Shown: in pieces, positions 9,130 through 20,262 of the stretch
Numbering within the stretch: the first letter of the stretch is position 1
Layout of the letters: every line of letters starts with the position of its first letter
Assembly: GCF_000231055.2 (NCBI RefSeq)
Contig: NZ_CM001466.1
Coordinates: 135,343-199,342, forward strand
DNA: 64,000 bases
Source of the DNA: Saccharomonospora azurea NA-128
GTDB taxonomy: Bacteria > Actinomycetota > Actinomycetes > Mycobacteriales > Pseudonocardiaceae
Direction: 5' to 3'
Translations under genes and position numbers: made by a program
The notes under the pieces: model-generated
Database searches by the model: none
What the model saw: the letters and a program-made list of their open reading frames with translations, nothing else
Told to the model about the DNA's origin: nothing

Positions 9130-9133
<4 letters not shown>
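8333..9133 (+). CDS. TIGR03084-type protein (maleylpyruvate isomerase N-terminal / DinB fold)
   Basis: A 266-residue metal-binding four-helix protein of the family that is co-located with AtuA in Actinobacteria. The N-terminal DinB/MDMPI helices are recognisable by WSLPTPAAGWTIAHQIAHLAW (about 33-53) with His residues and METWAHGQDIADALG (about 139-153), the usual metal ligands HxxxH and xxHG. A C-terminal mixed alpha/beta part follows. GTG 8333 is preceded by GAGGAGG. It opens the catabolic operon and its stop overlaps the GTG of the AtuA-like gene. The chemical role is unknown. Confidence 0.8.
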
Positions 9134-10811
<1,678 letters not shown>

Positions 10812-10815
<4 letters not shown>

Positions 10816-11966
10816 GCTCGGCCGACCCGTTCGCCACCCCGGAGCGGCGCCTGCTGCGCCGGACGGTCCGCGACTTCGTGACCGCGGAAGTCCTGCCGTA
10901 CCTCGACGAGTGGGAACGCGAGGGCGCGCTGCCGCGCACACTGCACGCGAAAGCGGCGGAGCTCGGGCTGCTCGGTGTGTCCTTTCCGGACAGCGCGGGC
11001 GGATCGGGAGGCGACATCCTCGACGTCGTCACGGTCATCGAGGAGACGCACTACGCGGGAGCCTCCGGCGGAGTCGTCGCGTCGCTGTTCACCGGCGGCA
11101 TCGCCCTGCCGCACATCGTGGCCGCGGGCGACGCCCGGCAGATCGACCGCTGGGTGCGCCCGACGCTGGCCGGGCGCACCATCGGAGCGCTCGCGATCAC
11201 CGAGCCCGACGGCGGGTCGGACGTGGCGGCCCTGCGCACGACGGCCGTGCGCGACGGCGACCACTACGTCGTGAACGGTGCGAAGACATTCATCACGTCG
11301 GGCTGCCGCGCCGACTTCGTCACGACGGCCGTGCGCACCGGTGACGCCGGAGCGGGCGGTCTGTCGCTTCTCGTGATCGAGAAGGGCACGCCGGGGTTCA
11401 CCGTGAGCCGCCCGCTGGAGAAGATGGGCTGGCACTGCTCCGACACCGCCGAGCTGTCGTTCACCGACGCCAGGGTGCCGGTCTCGCACCGGATCGGGCC
11501 GGAGAACAGTGCCTTCGCCCAGCTCGCCACGCACTTCGTCGCCGAGCGGCTCACGCTGGCCGTGCAGGCGTATGCGACGGCGGCGCGGGCCCTGGAGAAG
11601 ACCGTCGAATGGTGCCGTGCGCGCCGGACCTTCGGCAGGCCGCTCATCTCCCGGCAGACGGTGCAGCACACGCTCGCCGAGATGGCGAGGAAGGTCGACG
11701 TCGCCCGGACGTACGTGCGGGACGTGGCCGTCCGGCACGCCGCGGGCGAGGACGTCCTGGCGCAGACGTGTTTCGCGAAGAACACCGCCGTCGAAGCCGG
11801 AACGTGGGTGGTCGACAAGGCCGTGCAACTCCACGGCGGACTCGGCTACCTTCGGGAGTCCGAAGTGGAACGCCACTACCGGGATCTGCGCATTCTCGGC
11901 ATCGGGGGAGGCGCCTCCGAGATCATGACCCAACTGGCGGCCAAACGACTGGGGTACGCCTCATGA
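10812..11966 (+). CDS. Acyl-CoA dehydrogenase (citronellyl-/isovaleryl-CoA type)
   Basis: FAD enzyme that introduces an alpha,beta double bond into an acyl-CoA, passing electrons to ETF. The 384 residues show the ACAD signatures AITEPDGGSDVAALRT (about 129-144) and VQLHGGLGYLRESEVERHYRD (C-terminal, cut here to its first 20 residues: VQLHGGLGYLRESEVERHYR). The C-terminal motif reads ILGIGGGASEIM, so the Glu found in short/medium-chain enzymes at the EGTSE position is replaced by Gly; isovaleryl- and long-chain-type enzymes place the base elsewhere, which fits a branched-chain substrate. It would supply the substrate of the downstream carboxylase. Confidence 0.87.
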
Positions 11967-13570
11967 CCATTCTGAAGTCCACTGTCGACGTGACGGCGCC
12001 CGACCAGGTCGCCAACCGCGAGGCGATGCTCGCCAAGCTCGCCGAGATCGGCGCCGAGCACGCCAAGGCCGTCGCGGGCGGCGGGCCGAAGTACGTCGAC
12101 CGGCACCGCCGTCGCGGCAAACTCCTGGTGCGCGAGCGCATCGAACTGCTCCTCGACCCCGACGCACCGTTCCTGGAGCTCTCGCCGCTGGCGGGCTGGG
12201 GCAGCGACTACCCGGTGGGCGCGAGCGTCGTGACCGGCATCGGCGTCGTCGAGGGCGTCGAGTGTCTGATCGTCGGCAACGATCCCACGGTGCGCGGTGG
12301 CGCGAGCAACCCGTGGACGGTGCGCAAGATCTTCCGGGCGTGTGACATCGCGCTGGAGAACCGGCTCCCCGTGATCAACCTCGTCGAGTCCGGCGGCGCC
12401 GACCTGCCGAGCCAGAAGGAGATCTTCATCCCGGGTGGCCGGTTGTTCCGGGACCTCACCCGGCTGTCGGCGGCGGGGATCCCCACGATCGCGCTGGTCT
12501 TCGGCAACTCCACGGCCGGAGGGGCCTACGTGCCCGGCCTGTCCGACCACGTCGTGATGGTCGAGGAGCGGTCGAAGGTGTTCCTCGGCGGTCCGCCGCT
12601 GGTGAAGATGGCCACCGGGGAGGAGTCGGACGACGAGTCGCTCGGCGGCGCGGCCATGCACGCGCGCACCTCCGGGCTGGCCGACCACCTGGCCCGCGAC
12701 GAACACGACGCGCTGCGCCTGGGTCGCGACATCGTGAAGCGCTTGAACTGGCGCAAGCGGGGTCCCTCGCCCGGCCCCGTCGTCCCGCCGCGCTACGACC
12801 CCGAGGACCTGCTGGGCATCGTCCCCGACGACCTCAAGCTGCCGTTCGACCCCCGGGACGTCCTCGCCCGCATCGTCGACGACTCCGACTTCGACGAGGT
12901 CAAACCCCTCTACGGAACGAGCCTGGTGACGGGATGGGCACGTATCCACGGCTATCCCGTCGGGGTGCTCGCCAACGCGCATGGCGTGCTGTTCAGCGAG
13001 GAGTCGCAGAAGGCGGCGCAGTTCATCCAGCTCGCCAACCAGACCGACACCCCGCTGGTGTTCCTGCACAACACCACGGGCTACATGGTGGGCAAGGACT
13101 ACGAACAGGGCGGCATCATCAAGCACGGCGCGATGATGATCAACGCGGTGTCGAACAGCCGGGTGCCGCACCTGTCCGTCCTCATGGGAGCGTCCTACGG
13201 CGCCGGGCACTACGGCATGTGCGGGCGGGCGTACGATCCGCGATTCCTCTTCGCGTGGCCGAGCGCCAAGTCGGCGGTGATGGGGCCGCAGCAACTCGCC
13301 GGGGTGTTGTCGATCGTGGCGCGCAACGCGGCGCAGGCCCGCGGGCAGGCCTACGACGACGAGGCCGACGCGGCACTGCGTGCGGCGGTCGAGGCGCAGG
13401 TGGAGGCCGAGTCGCTGCCCCTGTTCCTGTCGGGGCGCCTCTACGACGACGGGGTGATCGATCCCCGGGACACGCGCACCGTGCTCGGGCTGTGCCTGTC
13501 GGCCGTGCACTCGCAGACCGTGGCCGGTGGTTCCTTCGACGGCACCGGCTTCGGTGTCTTCCGGATGTGA
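11963..13570 (+). CDS. Acyl-CoA carboxylase beta (carboxyltransferase) subunit
   Basis: Transfers CO2 from carboxybiotin to an acyl-CoA. The 535 residues carry both crotonase-like halves of carboxyltransferases: an N-terminal one with RGGASNPWTVRKIFRACDIA and VESGGADLPSQKEIF (about 133-155), and a C-terminal one with FLHNTTGYMVGKDYEQGGIIK (cited to TGYMVGKDYEQGG) and SYGAGHYGMCGRAYDPRF. GAGHYGMCGRAY is typical of methylcrotonyl-/geranyl-CoA carboxylases rather than propionyl-CoA carboxylases. The ATG start overlaps the preceding stop by four bases. With AtuA alongside I lean toward a geranyl-CoA (AtuC-like) or methylcrotonyl-CoA (LiuB-like) enzyme. Confidence 0.88.
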   Translation: MTILKSTVDVTAPDQVANREAMLAKLAEIGAEHAKAVAGGGPKYVDRHRRRGKLLVRERIELLLDPDAPFLELSPLAGWGSDYPVGASVVTGIGVVEGVECLIVGNDPTVRGGASNPWTVRKIFRACDIALENRLPVINLVESGGADLPSQKEIFIPGGRLFRDLTRLSAAGIPTIALVFGNSTAGGAYVPGLSDHVVMVEERSKVFLGGPPLVKMATGEESDDESLGGAAMHARTSGLADHLARDEHDALRLGRDIVKRLNWRKRGPSPGPVVPPRYDPEDLLGIVPDDLKLPFDPRDVLARIVDDSDFDEVKPLYGTSLVTGWARIHGYPVGVLANAHGVLFSEESQKAAQFIQLANQTDTPLVFLHNTTGYMVGKDYEQGGIIKHGAMMINAVSNSRVPHLSVLMGASYGAGHYGMCGRAYDPRFLFAWPSAKSAVMGPQQLAGVLSIVARNAAQARGQAYDDEADAALRAAVEAQVEAESLPLFLSGRLYDDGVIDPRDTRTVLGLCLSAVHSQTVAGGSFDGTGFGVFRM

Positions 13571-13578
13571 GGTCGTTT

Positions 13579-15585
13579 GTGATCACGAACCTGCTGGTCG
13601 CCAACCGCGGTGAGATCGCGCTGCGGATCTTCCGGACCTGCCGGGAACGCGGTGTGGGCACCGTCGCGGTGTACTCCGACGCCGACACGCACGCGTTGCA
13701 CGCCGAGGCCGCCGACGCCGCGGTGCGGTTGCCGGGTGACACGCCCGCGGACACCTATCTGCGGGTGGATTCGGTGGTCGCGGCGGCGCTCGCCGCCGGT
13801 GCCGATGCGGTGCACCCGGGCTACGGTTTCCTGTCCGAGAGCGCGGAGTTCGCCCGCGCGGTGCTCGACGCGGGACTGACCTGGATCGGACCGTCGCCGG
13901 AGAGCATCGCGCTCATGGGCTCGAAAGTGGCGTCGAAACGTGTGGTGGCGCAGGCCGGAGTACCGGTGCTGGCCGAACTCGATCCGGACGAGCTCACCGA
14001 CGACGCGCTGCCGGTGCTGGTGAAGGCGTCCGCTGGCGGTGGTGGACGCGGGATGCGCGTGGTCCACCGGCGGGCCGACCTCGCCGCCGCGGTGACGGCG
14101 GCCCGCGCCGAGGCCGCCTCCGCGTTCGGCGACGCGACCGTGTTCTGCGAACGCTACGTCGAGCGCGGCCGCCACATCGAGGTGCAGGTGCTGGCCGACA
14201 CCCACGGCACCGTCTGGGCGGTGGGGGAGCGGGAGTGTTCGATCCAGCGCAGGCACCAGAAGGTGATCGAGGAAGCACCGTCCGGTGTGGACGAGAAACT
14301 GCGGCGCGCGTTGTTCGCCGCGGCGGAGTCCGTCTGCCGGGCGGTGGACTACGTCGGCGCGGGCACCGTGGAGTTCCTCGTCACCGACGACGGCGAGTTC
14401 TTCTTCCTGGAGATGAACACGCGGTTGCAGGTCGAACATCCGGTCACCGAGTGCGTCACCGGCCTCGACCTCGTCGCATGGCAGCTGCGGATCGCCGAGG
14501 GCGAGGCACTCCCGCCCGAACCGCCCGAGGCGCGCGGGCACGCGATCGAGGCGCGCCTCTACGCCGAGGACCCGCGTGCCGACTGGCGGCCGGGCAGCGG
14601 GACGCTGCACCGGTTCGCGGTGCGGGACGTGCGGGCGGAGTTCACGGTGCCCGACCGCCACGGCATCCGGCTCGACAGCGGTGTGGGCGACGGCACCACG
14701 GTCGGCGTGCACTACGACCCGATGCTGGCGAAGGTGATCGCGTGGGGTCCTGACCGGAGGGCGACGGCCCGCATGCTCGCCGGGGCGCTGGAGGCGGCGC
14801 GGCTGCACGGGCTCGTCACCAACCGCGACCTGCTCGTGGCCGTCCTGCGGCATCCCGCGTTCCTCGCCGGTGACACGCACACCGACTTCCTCGACCGCCA
14901 TGCCGCCGAGGTGCTCGACGCGGGGGCGAGCGAGGACACCGTGCGGTTGTCGGTGCTGGCCGCCGCGCTCGCCGACGCGGCCCACAACCGAGCGCGGGCC
15001 CGTGTGCTCGCGTCCCTGCCGGCCGGGTGGCGCAACGTGCCGTCGGCTCCCCACACCAAGAGCTACCGGCACGGCGGGGTCGAGCACGTCGTCCGCTACA
15101 CCGCCACCCGGTCGGGCTTCGTGCCGGAGGACCGCGCCGACGTCACCGTGGAGTCCGCGACGCCCGAGCGGGTGCTGTTGACCGTCGGTGGAGTGCGGCG
15201 GGCCTTCGACGTGTGTCGCTATCCGGACCTCGTGACGGTGGACTCTCCGCAAGGCTTCGTCGGCCTCACTCCCGTCCCGCGCTTCGGCGATCCGGCGGCC
15301 GAGCTCGCCGAGGGATCGTTGACCGCTCCCATGCCCGGCGCGGTGGCGCGCGTGGCCGTGGCGGTCGGCGACGAGGTCCGCGCCGGTCAACCGCTGTTGT
15401 GGTTGGAGGCGATGAAGATGGAGCACCGCGTCGCCGCCCCGGTCGACGGCGTGGTCACCGAGCTCGCCGTGGCCCCGGGAACGCAGGTCGAACAGGGCGC
15501 GGTCCTGGCCGTGGTCACTCCGAAGGCGAGCCCGGAACCGACCGACACCACCGACCCCGCCGACACAGCGAAGGAGCCAGCGTGA
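13579..15585 (+). CDS. Acyl-CoA carboxylase alpha subunit (biotin carboxylase + BCCP)
   Basis: Carboxylates its own biotin with ATP and bicarbonate and hands it to the beta subunit. Of 668 residues, about 1-445 are biotin carboxylase (NLLVANRGEIALRIFRTC at the start, HPGYGFLSESAEFA, the ATP-grasp loop KASAGGGGRGMRV near 150-162, and EMNTRLQVEHPVTE near 280-293), followed by a BT-type linker and a C-terminal biotinyl domain with the biotin lysine in LEAMKMEH (about 609-616). The GTG start at 13579 lies 9 bases after the beta subunit's stop. No HMG-CoA lyase gene is linked, so leucine breakdown would need one elsewhere. Confidence 0.9.
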   Translation: MITNLLVANRGEIALRIFRTCRERGVGTVAVYSDADTHALHAEAADAAVRLPGDTPADTYLRVDSVVAAALAAGADAVHPGYGFLSESAEFARAVLDAGLTWIGPSPESIALMGSKVASKRVVAQAGVPVLAELDPDELTDDALPVLVKASAGGGGRGMRVVHRRADLAAAVTAARAEAASAFGDATVFCERYVERGRHIEVQVLADTHGTVWAVGERECSIQRRHQKVIEEAPSGVDEKLRRALFAAAESVCRAVDYVGAGTVEFLVTDDGEFFFLEMNTRLQVEHPVTECVTGLDLVAWQLRIAEGEALPPEPPEARGHAIEARLYAEDPRADWRPGSGTLHRFAVRDVRAEFTVPDRHGIRLDSGVGDGTTVGVHYDPMLAKVIAWGPDRRATARMLAGALEAARLHGLVTNRDLLVAVLRHPAFLAGDTHTDFLDRHAAEVLDAGASEDTVRLSVLAAALADAAHNRARARVLASLPAGWRNVPSAPHTKSYRHGGVEHVVRYTATRSGFVPEDRADVTVESATPERVLLTVGGVRRAFDVCRYPDLVTVDSPQGFVGLTPVPRFGDPAAELAEGSLTAPMPGAVARVAVAVGDEVRAGQPLLWLEAMKMEHRVAAPVDGVVTELAVAPGTQVEQGAVLAVVTPKASPEPTDTTDPADTAKEPA

Positions 15586-16739
15586 CCTTCACCGAACCGT
15601 CCGAACGCCAGGAGCTGCGTGCGGCCGTGGCCGAGCTCGCGGCGAAGTACGGCCACGAGTACTACCTCGGCAAGGCCCGTGGCGGCGGTCACACGAGTGA
15701 ACTGTGGGACGAGGCGGGCCGGCTCGGCTACCTCGGTGTCTCGGTTCCCGAGGCCTACGGGGGAGGGGGTGCGGGCATCGGCGAACTGGCCGCCGTGTGC
15801 GAGGAGTTCTGCGCGGCGGGCACCCCGATGCTGCTCATGGTGGTCTCTCCTGCGATCTGCGCCACGGTGATCGCGCGGTTCGGGACCGACGAGCAGAAGG
15901 CCCGCTGGCTGCCCGGGTTCGCGAGCGGACGGGTGCGGATGTCGTTCGCCATCACCGAACCCGACGCCGGATCGAACGCCCACCGCATCACCACCACGGC
16001 CCGCCGCGACGGCGGCGACTGGGTGTTGAGCGGGCGCAAGGTGTTCATCTCGGGCGTCGACGAGGCCGATGCGGTGCTCGTGGTGGGCCGGACGTCCGAC
16101 GCCCGCACCGGCACGCTCAAGCCGGCGCTGTTCGTGGTGCCCACCGACAGTCCGGGCCTGGAGTACCGGGCCATCCCCATGGACCTGGTGTCGGCGGACA
16201 AGCAGTTCGAACTGCTCCTCGACGACGTACGCCTGCCCGGAGACGCACTCGTGGGGGAGGAGGACGCGGCGATCGCGCAGTTGTTCGCGGGCCTCAACCC
16301 CGAGCGCATCATGGGCGCCTCGTTCTCGGCCGGCATCGCGCGGTACGCGCTCGACAAGGCGGTGCGCTACGCCCGTGACCGCAGTGTCTTCGGTGCGCCG
16401 ATCGGTTCGCACCAGGGACTCGCGCACCCGCTGGCGGAGGTGAAGATCGAGCTCGAACTGGCGAGACTCATGACCCAGAAGGCCGCGGCGATCTACGACT
16501 CGGGCGACGACGCCGCCGCGGGCGAGGCCGCGAACATGGCGAAGTACGCGGGAGCCGAGGTGGCGGTGCGTGCCGTCGACCAGGCCGTCCAGGTGCACGG
16601 CGGCAACGGATTGGCCTCCGAGTACGGTCTGGGCACGATGTTGGCCGCGGTGCGGGTGGGCCGGATCGCCCCGGTGAGCCGGGAGATGATCCTCAACTAT
16701 GTGGCCCAGCACAGCCTCGGCCTGCCCAAGTCGTACTGA
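15582..16739 (+). CDS. Acyl-CoA dehydrogenase
   Basis: Second FAD-dependent acyl-CoA dehydrogenase of the operon, 385 residues. It has SFAITEPDAGSNAHRI (about 122-137) and VQVHGGNGLASEYGL (about 338-352), the two family signatures. The C-terminal loop reads RIAPVSREMILNY, so the usual GTSE motif is replaced by PVSRE. The GTG start overlaps the carboxylase alpha stop (GTGA). Two dehydrogenases around one carboxylase fits a pathway with two successive desaturations of a branched chain (as with citronellyl-CoA and isovaleryl-CoA in terpenoid degradation), an inference. Confidence 0.85.
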   Translation: MTFTEPSERQELRAAVAELAAKYGHEYYLGKARGGGHTSELWDEAGRLGYLGVSVPEAYGGGGAGIGELAAVCEEFCAAGTPMLLMVVSPAICATVIARFGTDEQKARWLPGFASGRVRMSFAITEPDAGSNAHRITTTARRDGGDWVLSGRKVFISGVDEADAVLVVGRTSDARTGTLKPALFVVPTDSPGLEYRAIPMDLVSADKQFELLLDDVRLPGDALVGEEDAAIAQLFAGLNPERIMGASFSAGIARYALDKAVRYARDRSVFGAPIGSHQGLAHPLAEVKIELELARLMTQKAAAIYDSGDDAAAGEAANMAKYAGAEVAVRAVDQAVQVHGGNGLASEYGLGTMLAAVRVGRIAPVSREMILNYVAQHSLGLPKSY

Positions 16740-16759
16740 CGAGAACCAGGAGTTGTCCG

Positions 16760-17602
16760 TTGACCGATCTGTCCGGGAAGACGATCATCATGTCCGGCGG
16801 CAGCCGCGGCATCGGCGAGGCGATCGCCGTGCGCGCGGCGCGTGACGGCGCGAACGTGACGCTGCTCGCCAAGACCGCCGAGCCGCACCCGAAGCTACCC
16901 GGGACGATCCACACGGCCGCCAAGGCGATCGAGGACGCGGGCGGGCACGCCCTGCCGATCGTGGGGGACATCCGCGACGACGAGACGGTGGAGCGCGCGG
17001 TCCAGCAGACCGTGGAGCAGTTCGGTGGTCTCGACATCGTGGTGAACAACGCGAGCGCGATCGACCTCACGCCGTCCGAGACCATCCCCATGAAGCGCTA
17101 CGACCTGATGCAGGACATCAACGCCCGCGGATCGTTCCTGCTGTCGCGCACGGCGATCCCGCACCTGCGCCGTTCGGCCAACCCGCACATCCTCACGCTC
17201 TCGCCGCCGATCCGGCTGGAGGAGAAGTGGTTCACCGGCGGCCACCTCGCCTACAGCATCGCCAAGTACTCCATGAGCCTCGTGACCGTGGGGCTGGCCG
17301 CGGAGCTGAGGAACGACGGGGTGGCCGTGAACTCGTTGTGGCCGCGCACCACCATCGACACCGCGGCCATCCGCAACGTGGTCGGCGAGGCGCTCGTGAG
17401 CCGGTCGCGCACGCCGGAGATCATGGCCGACGCCGCGTACGCGGTCCTGACGAAGCCCAGCCGGGAGCGCACCGGGCAGTTCCTCATCGACGACGAGGTG
17501 CTCGCCGCCGAGGGAGTCACCGACCTCTCGCGGTACCGGCTCGCCGAACGCGAGGAGGACCTCCAGCTCGACTTCTGGGTCGATCCTGCCGATGGCGCGT
17601 GA
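16760..17602 (+). CDS. Short-chain dehydrogenase/reductase (HSDL2-like)
   Basis: NAD(P)-dependent oxidoreductase of 280 residues. The cofactor loop is SGGSRGIGEAIA (about 12-23) with NNAS at about 96-99, and the catalytic Tyr/Lys are in YSIAKYSMS (about 167-175). The insert KTAEPHPKLPGTIHTAAKAIEDAG (first part KTAEPHPKLPGTIHTA) after strand 2 is characteristic of the HSDL2/SDR13C group rather than FabG. The start is TTG at 16760 with AGGAG 7 bases upstream. Probably acts on a hydroxyacyl-CoA or related intermediate of the operon; its 3' end overlaps the TetR gene by 11 bases. Confidence 0.85.
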   Translation: MTDLSGKTIIMSGGSRGIGEAIAVRAARDGANVTLLAKTAEPHPKLPGTIHTAAKAIEDAGGHALPIVGDIRDDETVERAVQQTVEQFGGLDIVVNNASAIDLTPSETIPMKRYDLMQDINARGSFLLSRTAIPHLRRSANPHILTLSPPIRLEEKWFTGGHLAYSIAKYSMSLVTVGLAAELRNDGVAVNSLWPRTTIDTAAIRNVVGEALVSRSRTPEIMADAAYAVLTKPSRERTGQFLIDDEVLAAEGVTDLSRYRLAEREEDLQLDFWVDPADGA

Positions 17603-18200
17603 ACCCCGGCAGGAACGCAGCCGCACGACCCGGCGGAGGTTGATGGAGGCCGCCGTGGACTGCCTGGCCGAACTCGGCTGGACGGGCACCACGGTGGGGG
17701 TCGTCGCCGAGCGGGCCGGAGTGTCGCGCGGCGCGGCCCAACACCACTTCCCGACGCGGGAGGATCTGGTGGTGGCGACGGTGGAGTTCCTCGCCGAGGA
17801 GCAGATCGCCGAGCTGCGCGAGCGGGCCGGCACCCTTCCGCCGGGACGTCGCCGGGCGGAGCCGGTGGCGCGCCTGCTGCTCAACCTCTACACCGGGACG
17901 AAGTTCCGCGCCGCGCTGCACCTGTGGGTGGCGGCCTCCACCGACGACGCTCTGCGTGCGGTGCTCGGGCCACTGGAGGCGAAGGTGGGCCGGGAGGCGC
18001 ACCGTGTGGCCGTCGACCTGCTCGACGCGGACGAGTCGCGGCCGGGGGTGCGCGAGACCGTGCAGGCGACCCTCGACCTCGCCCGGGGGCTCGGACTGGC
18101 GGACCTGCTCAGTGACGACTCCAGACGGCGTCAGCGTCTCGTGCGGCAGTGGGCGAGGATGCTGGAGCCGATCGTGGGTGAGCGTTCCGGGACGGAGTGA
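17592..18200 (+). CDS. TetR-family regulator of the acyl-CoA operon
   Basis: A 202-residue TetR repressor-like protein. The HTH is at about residues 12-60 (VDCLAELGWTGTTVGVVAERAGVSRGAAQHHFPTREDL, quoted here as AERAGVSRGAAQHHF). The rest is the helical ligand-binding domain. It is the last gene of the operon, overlapping the SDR gene, so it may autoregulate the operon; the ligand would be a pathway acyl-CoA. No clear palindromic operator for it was found ahead of 8333. Confidence 0.85.
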   Translation: MAREPRQERSRTTRRRLMEAAVDCLAELGWTGTTVGVVAERAGVSRGAAQHHFPTREDLVVATVEFLAEEQIAELRERAGTLPPGRRRAEPVARLLLNLYTGTKFRAALHLWVAASTDDALRAVLGPLEAKVGREAHRVAVDLLDADESRPGVRETVQATLDLARGLGLADLLSDDSRRRQRLVRQWARMLEPIVGERSGTE

Positions 18201-18234
18201 AGCGGGCTGCGGTTCGGTCGGACCGCAGCCCGCT
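18201..18234. terminator. Bidirectional stem-loop terminator
   Basis: Perfect 13-bp inverted repeat AGCGGGCTGCGGT / ACCGCAGCCCGCT with an 8-base loop, directly after the TetR stop and just before the SulP stop on the other strand. Convergent gene ends and the GC-rich stem make a shared transcription terminator likely; no U-tract is present, as is common in actinomycetes. Confidence 0.85.
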
Positions 18235-18239
18235 CGGGC

Positions 18240-19733
18240 TCAGGCGAGTTCGCCGCTGAGTCGACCGTGGAGTCGCGCGCTGGGGTCGTTGAGACCGACG
18301 ATGTCGACCGTCTTGCCGCGCTGCCGGTACTTGGCCTCGACGGCGTCCAGCGCGGCGACGGAGGAGGCGTCCCAGACGTGGGCGGAGCTGAGGTCGATGA
18401 CGACCTTGTCCGGATCGCCTGCGTAGTCGAAGCGGGAGACCAGCTCGTTGGACGAGGCGAAGAACAACTCGCCGGTGACGGTGTAGAGCACGCTCGTGCC
18501 GTCGGGGTCGGTGACGGCGGTGACGTCGGCGAGGTGGGCGACCCGCTTGGCGAACAGGACGATCGCGGTGAGGGAGCCGACGACGACACCGATGGCGAGG
18601 TTGTCGGTGGCGACGACGCAGACCACGGTGATGACCATGACGGCGATCTCACCGGCGGGCATCCGCTTCAGGGTCTTCGGAGCGATCGAGTGCCAGTCGA
18701 AGGTCGCGAAGGACACCATCACCATCACGGCGACCAGCGCGGCCATGGGGATGTCGGAGACCAAGGAGCCGAAGACGATGCACAGGATCATCAGGAACAC
18801 GCCCGCGAGGAACGTGGACAGCCGGGTCCGGGCGCCGGACACCTTGACGTTGATCATGGTCTGGCCGATCATGGCGCAGCCGCCCATGCCACCGAAGAAG
18901 CCGGTGACGATGTTGGCGACACCCTGGCCCACCGACTCGCGGGTCTTCGATGACCGGGTGTCGGTGATGTCGTCGACGAGTGTCGCTGTCATCAACGACT
19001 CCATGAGCCCCACCAGAGCCATCGCGAAGGCGTAGGGGGCGATGATGCTCAGCGTGTCCACTGTGAACGGGACGTCCGGCAGTCCGGGCACGGGCAGCGA
19101 GGACGGCAGCTCGCCCTTGTCGCCCACCGTGGGGACGGCGATCCCCGCTCCGACCGTGATGACGGTGAGTACCACGATGGACACCAGGGGGGCGGGAACG
19201 ACGGTGGTGATCCTCGGGAAGAACACCATGATCGCCAGTCCGCCGAGCAGGAGTGGGTACACGGCCCACGGCACGTCGTACAGCTCGGGCACCTGGGCCA
19301 GGAAGATCAGGATGGCCAGTGAGTTGACGAAGCCGACCATCACCGAACGCGGCACGTAGCGCATCAGCCTGGCCACGCCGAGCGCGCCGAGCGCGACTTG
19401 GATGACCCCGGCCAGGATCACGGCGGCGACGAGGTAGCCGAAGCCGTGCTCGTGGTTCAGCGGAGCGACCACCAGCGCGATCGCCCCGGTGGCGGCGGAG
19501 ATCATCGCACGGCGACCGCCGACGATCGAGATCACGACCGCCATGGTGAACGAGGCGAACAGGCCGACGGCGGGGTCGACCCCGGCGATGATCGAGAACG
19601 AGATCGCCTCGGGGATGAGCGCCAGTGCGACGACCAGACCGGCCAGCACCTCGGTGCGCCAGACCTTCGGCTGGTTCCACCAGTCGGGAAGCACGCCGCC
19701 ACGGCGGAGAGCGGAGTTCGCGGGAGAGGACAC
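18240..19733 (-). CDS. SulP-family inorganic anion transporter with STAS domain
   Basis: Plasma-membrane anion carrier (sulfate, bicarbonate or similar), 497 residues. The N-terminal two-thirds holds about ten to twelve hydrophobic segments beginning LAGLVVALALIPEAISFSIIAG, the SulP signature start, followed by GLFASFTMAVVISIVGGRRAM. The C-terminal STAS domain (about 395-497) contains VIDLSSAHVWDASSVAALD. It starts with GTG 19733. It stands alone with no sulfate-assimilation or carbonic anhydrase gene beside it, so the transported anion cannot be told from context. Confidence 0.88.
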   Translation of the reverse strand: MSSPANSALRRGGVLPDWWNQPKVWRTEVLAGLVVALALIPEAISFSIIAGVDPAVGLFASFTMAVVISIVGGRRAMISAATGAIALVVAPLNHEHGFGYLVAAVILAGVIQVALGALGVARLMRYVPRSVMVGFVNSLAILIFLAQVPELYDVPWAVYPLLLGGLAIMVFFPRITTVVPAPLVSIVVLTVITVGAGIAVPTVGDKGELPSSLPVPGLPDVPFTVDTLSIIAPYAFAMALVGLMESLMTATLVDDITDTRSSKTRESVGQGVANIVTGFFGGMGGCAMIGQTMINVKVSGARTRLSTFLAGVFLMILCIVFGSLVSDIPMAALVAVMVMVSFATFDWHSIAPKTLKRMPAGEIAVMVITVVCVVATDNLAIGVVVGSLTAIVLFAKRVAHLADVTAVTDPDGTSVLYTVTGELFFASSNELVSRFDYAGDPDKVVIDLSSAHVWDASSVAALDAVEAKYRQRGKTVDIVGLNDPSARLHGRLSGELA

Positions 19734-20262
19734 GGGAGATACCTGTCGTGCTCGGGCGCGCCCACGGGACGACCCTGGGCGTGCGAGGGGGGACGGGGAG
19801 GTGCGCGAGTCGCCTCGGCGATTCTCGCGCTGCGGGCCCGCTTGATCAGGGCCGGAAGGAGCTCACGACACGGGTGAGCGAACAGCGAGGGGAGTCACCG
19901 GCGTTCGAGGCCGAGCGTTATGGCGGAATCGATGCGCTCGATGTCAGGTACACGCGCACGAAGCTCTCCTGCAAGACTCGACAAGCCGCCGGGAACGTCA
20001 TCGGCACCGGCATGATCGGACCCGGGGTGGGGCTCCCCACAGTACGGGCGGAACGGCGCACGACCGTTCCGCGACCTCGGCAACCCTACCGTCGCGGCAG
20101 TACGCGCGCAGGCCGCCCCGGTCCGCTCCGCACGAACCGGTCGGCTGCGACGACGCGAACGACGGAAAGGACCGCCGTGCCCGGGGCGATCGGCGGCTCG
20201 ACGCGTGCGTCAGCCGCCGGTCCGGTGTGCCGCCGGGAGGTGGAGGGGTTTCGCCGGTGGGC
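19734..20262. other. Gene-poor 529-bp interval between SulP and aldolase genes
   Basis: No convincing coding region here. Open frames exist on both strands (for example 19895-20083, minus) but show no family resemblance or ribosome site. The left part would be the SulP promoter and leader. A 9-bp hairpin at 20048-20072 lies in the right part, downstream of the aldolase operon. I see no riboswitch-like conserved structure. Confidence 0.6.
20048..20072. terminator. Hairpin, possible terminator of the amino-sugar operon
   Basis: Perfect inverted repeat GCGGAACGG / CCGTTCCGC with a 7-base loop. It sits about 190 bases beyond the aldolase stop on the minus strand. It may end that transcript; an operator-like palindrome for SulP is the alternative. 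Confidence 0.45.

Noticed and set aside
11876..13510. Antisense frame of 544 codons opposite the carboxylase beta gene
   Set aside because: Third-position effect of high GC; no recognisable domain.
19895..20083. 62-codon minus-strand frame in the SulP-aldolase gap
   Set aside because: No ribosome site, no family match by eye, isolated; not supported as a gene.
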